Below are positions 49,566-51,569 of a DNA stretch of 51,569 nucleotides, one piece after another. The translations under genes were made by a program, and so were the position numbers. Position 1 is the first letter of the stretch; each line of letters starts with the position of its first letter. Location of the stretch: NCBI RefSeq assembly GCF_009908285.1, contig NZ_JAAARM010000039.1:1-51569 (forward strand), read 5' to 3'. The DNA is from Pseudomonas sp. Fl4BN1. Its GTDB lineage: Bacteria > Pseudomonadota > Gammaproteobacteria > Pseudomonadales > Pseudomonadaceae. The notes below the pieces were generated by a model. That model had not been told where the DNA came from, did not search any database, and saw only the letters and a program-made list of their open reading frames with translations.

Positions 49566-51191
49566 ATGAACGTCAGGGCAATGAACCTCGCTCCAAGGTC
49601 TGCGGCTTTTTTCTCACTCATTGTCCTGGTGGTTTTGGCCCTGGGGATTGTCGCTGTCCTGCAAATGGGCAAGCTGCGAGACTCCGAGCAGGACGTCGAG
49701 ACCAACTGGATGGCCAGCATCCGCGAGATCGGCAAGATGAAGACCGGCGTCTTGCGCCTGCGTCTGGAAAGCATCCGCATCACCGTGACCACCGACGAAC
49801 AACAGCGCCAGACTCGCATCGCCTCGTTGAGCGGTTATCGATCCACCCTGCAGAACACCATCAGCCAGTACGAACCTCTGATTACCGGGCCGGCGGAGCG
49901 TGAGCTGTACCAGGCGGTGGCGACCGATGTGCAGGCCTATTTCAAGCTGGTGGACGAGCTGGAGCCGCTGCTGCGCAGCGGTGACAACGCCGCGGCCATC
50001 ACCTTGATCAACACCCGCATCAGCCCCATGACCAACGCCATGCAGGAGAAGATGGACAAGCTCTCGGACTTCAATGACGAGGGCGCGAGGCAGGCGGGGA
50101 TCACCTCCTCGTCGGTTTACAGCAGCGGCCTGACGCTGGTGCTGGTGTTGATGGGGGTGACGGTGGTGCTCACCGTGGTGCTGGCCACCGTACTGACCCG
50201 CAGCATCACCGCGCCCATCGGCGATGCCCTGGCGGTGGCCGAGCGCATTGCCGGCAGCGACCTGTCCCGGGAGATCGGCGTCAGTGGCCGCGATGAAGCC
50301 GGCCGCCTGCTGGCCGCCCTGGCGCAGATGCAGGGCAACTTGCGGGAAACCATTGCCCACATCGCCGACTCTTCAACCCAACTGGCCTCGGCTTCGGAAG
50401 AAATGACCGCGGTGACCGAAGACGCCAGCCGCGGGCTGGTGCGGCAGAACGACGAGGTCAATCAGGCGGCCACGGCGGTGACCGAAATGAGCGCCGCGGT
50501 GGACGAGGTGGCGCGCAATGCCGACGCTGCTGCCCAGTCCTCCCGCGAGTCCATGGAGTTCACCCGTTCCGGCATCGACAACGTGGCCCAGACCCTGAAA
50601 GCCATCGAAGGCCTGGCCAGCAACGTCGCCAGCACCGGCGAGCAGGTCAAGGCGCTGTCCGGCAGGGCTCAGGACATCAGCAAAGTGGTGGAAGTGATTC
50701 GCGCGATTGCTGAGCAGACCAACCTGCTGGCCCTCAACGCGGCCATTGAAGCCGCCCGCGCCGGTGAGCAGGGCCGCGGCTTTGCGGTGGTGGCCGATGA
50801 AGTGCGGGCCCTGGCCCACCGCACCCAGCAGTCGACCCAGGAAATCGAACAGATGATCACCGCGATCCAGGCCGATTCGACCCAGGCGGTGAGTGCCATG
50901 AACGTCAGCGTGGAGATGGCCAACGGCTCGATTGCCGTGGCGCAGAACGCCGACCTGTCCCTCAAGCAGATCGCCCAGGCGATTACCCAGATCAACGAAC
51001 GCAACCTGCTGATTGCCACCGCCTCGGAAGAGCAGGCGCAGGTGGCGCGTGAAGCGGACCAGAACCTGACCAGTATTCGCGAGCTGTCGATTCAGAGCTC
51101 GGCGGGGGCCAGCCAGACGGCCAGTGCTTGTGGGGAGATGGCCAATCTGGCGATCGAGTTGAACCGGTTGGTGGCGCGGTTCAAGGTTTGA
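49566..51191 (+). CDS. Methyl-accepting chemotaxis protein (4HB ligand domain)
   Basis: A 541-residue chemoreceptor. TM1 lies at residues about 13-34, a periplasmic four-helix-bundle-type ligand domain at about 35-185, and TM2 at about 188-210, followed by a HAMP domain (TRSITAPIGDALAVAERIAGSDLSREI). The cytoplasmic signalling tip has ALNAAIEAARAGEQGRGF and VVADEVRALAHRTQQST. The C terminus ends NRLVARFKV without a CheR-binding pentapeptide. Ligand unknown; small organic acids or amines are common for this domain. AGAGAG lies before the ATG. Confidence 0.93.
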   Translation: MNVRAMNLAPRSAAFFSLIVLVVLALGIVAVLQMGKLRDSEQDVETNWMASIREIGKMKTGVLRLRLESIRITVTTDEQQRQTRIASLSGYRSTLQNTISQYEPLITGPAERELYQAVATDVQAYFKLVDELEPLLRSGDNAAAITLINTRISPMTNAMQEKMDKLSDFNDEGARQAGITSSSVYSSGLTLVLVLMGVTVVLTVVLATVLTRSITAPIGDALAVAERIAGSDLSREIGVSGRDEAGRLLAALAQMQGNLRETIAHIADSSTQLASASEEMTAVTEDASRGLVRQNDEVNQAATAVTEMSAAVDEVARNADAAAQSSRESMEFTRSGIDNVAQTLKAIEGLASNVASTGEQVKALSGRAQDISKVVEVIRAIAEQTNLLALNAAIEAARAGEQGRGFAVVADEVRALAHRTQQSTQEIEQMITAIQADSTQAVSAMNVSVEMANGSIAVAQNADLSLKQIAQAITQINERNLLIATASEEQAQVAREADQNLTSIRELSIQSSAGASQTASACGEMANLAIELNRLVARFKV

Positions 51192-51228
51192 GCGCGGTTT
51201 TCTTGCCCTACGATGGCCTGTCCCCTCC

Positions 51229-51457
51229 GTAGGAGCTGGCTTGCCAGCGAAGGCGCCCGTCCAGGCGCAGCATGGCTTACGGACCTCTTCGCCGGCAAGC
51301 CGGCTCCTACAGAGATATGTGGTGGTTGGGCCACCGTAGGAGCTGGCTTGCCAGCGAAGGCGCCCGTCCAGGCACTGCATGGCCTACGGACCTCTTCGCC
51401 GGCAAGCCGGCTCCTACAGAGATGTGTGCTGGTTGGGCCACCGTAGGAGCTGGCTTG
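51229..51457. repeat. REPIN array, two full units plus a truncated third
   Basis: CTGGC-type REPs start at 51229, 51336 and 51443 (107-bp period). The first two are paired with inverted CCGGC-type REPs. The third is cut after GGAGCTGGCTTG by the end of an insertion sequence. Confidence 0.92.
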
Positions 51458-51569
51458 TAGTGGTCCAGTTTTTTTGGACCATCCTGTAGGAGTATTAGGC
51501 CGCCAGCCTTTCAAAAGCAGCTGGCGGCAGGTTGTTCGAGGCAGAGTGACAACGCCGATGGTTGTAATG
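51456..51569 (-). mobile_element. IS3-family element, end fragment (continues beyond the window)
   Basis: The IS boundary is near 51456-51458, where REP sequence is replaced by TGTAGTGGTCCAGTTTTTTT, a plausible terminal inverted repeat starting with TG. The transposase C terminus reads in from the window edge on the minus strand. Confidence 0.8.
51495..51569 (-). CDS. IS3-family transposase OrfB, C-terminal end (partial)
   Basis: 24 residues and a stop: HYNHRRCHSASNNLPPAAFE near the edge, then RLAA. The YN-x-x-R-x-HS-x-x-N-x-x-P-x-x-FE pattern is the usual C terminus of IS3-family integrases (after the DDE domain). The rest of the gene lies outside the window. Confidence 0.8.
   Translation of the reverse strand, partial: HYNHRRCHSASNNLPPAAFERLAA

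Overview
The window is chromosomal DNA of a fluorescent-group Pseudomonas, probably close to P. protegens or P. chlororaphis. The evidence is high GC with strong third-position bias, many copies of the Pseudomonas REP/REPIN palindrome (GTAGGAGCYGGCTTGCCRGC), a Pseudomonas-style acoXABC-bdh acetoin operon under AcoR, and a fatty-acid-type acyl-CoA block. The species assignment is inference; no rRNA or tRNA gene was seen.

Layout. 1-760: a large inverted-repeat dispersed element with a hexamer array, no gene. 765-4562: a HAD phosphatase, two small conserved proteins, three tandem paralogous membrane proteins and a fourth membrane protein. 4684-13856: acyl-CoA metabolism (acyl-CoA dehydrogenase, acyl-CoA ligase, 3-hydroxyacyl-CoA dehydrogenase) with three kinds of regulator: a PAS histidine kinase/FixJ-like pair, a TetR and an AraC protein. 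13871-14534: six tandem 109-bp REPINs. 14547-22188: acetoin and 2,3-butanediol catabolism. AcoR (sigma-54 activator) is divergent from acoX-acoA-acoB-acoC-bdhA, with a consensus -24/-12 promoter and two inverted-repeat activator sites between them and an intrinsic terminator at the end. 22287-23012: a lipoprotein. 23040-26164: an AT-richer patch of small immunity-like genes (DUF4303, SUKH fragment, unknowns) with an Rhs YD-repeat relic but no toxin gene. 26200-29942: an MHS-family transporter and an M20 peptidase with a divergent LysR regulator. 30197-35400: an RpiR regulator and a polar amino acid ABC transporter operon that includes an AstE/aspartoacylase-like hydrolase. 35864-38940: DUF1266 protein, small secreted protein, AraC-GyrI regulator, small cytochrome c.

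39101-49044 is the most unusual part. A LysR gene is divergent from a secreted peptidoglycan-binding protein and three consecutive penicillin-binding proteins resembling PBP3 (FtsI), PBP2 (MrdA) and PBP1a (MrcA), all with intact catalytic motifs. These sit outside their housekeeping neighbourhoods. The segment is bracketed by two same-orientation copies of an Imm32-like/DUF6572 convergent gene pair; in the right copy the Imm32 gene has decayed to a frameshifted remnant. 49566-51191 encodes a chemoreceptor. The window ends in REPINs, the last of which is interrupted by the end of an IS3-family element.

Taken together, the window mixes stable catabolic operons with their own regulators, repeat-rich intergenic regions, and two patches marked by polymorphic-toxin immunity genes. 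The strongest candidate for an undescribed system is the LysR-controlled PBP1/PBP2/PBP3 cassette with its duplicated immunity-type borders. All functional statements are from reading the sequence; no database search was run.
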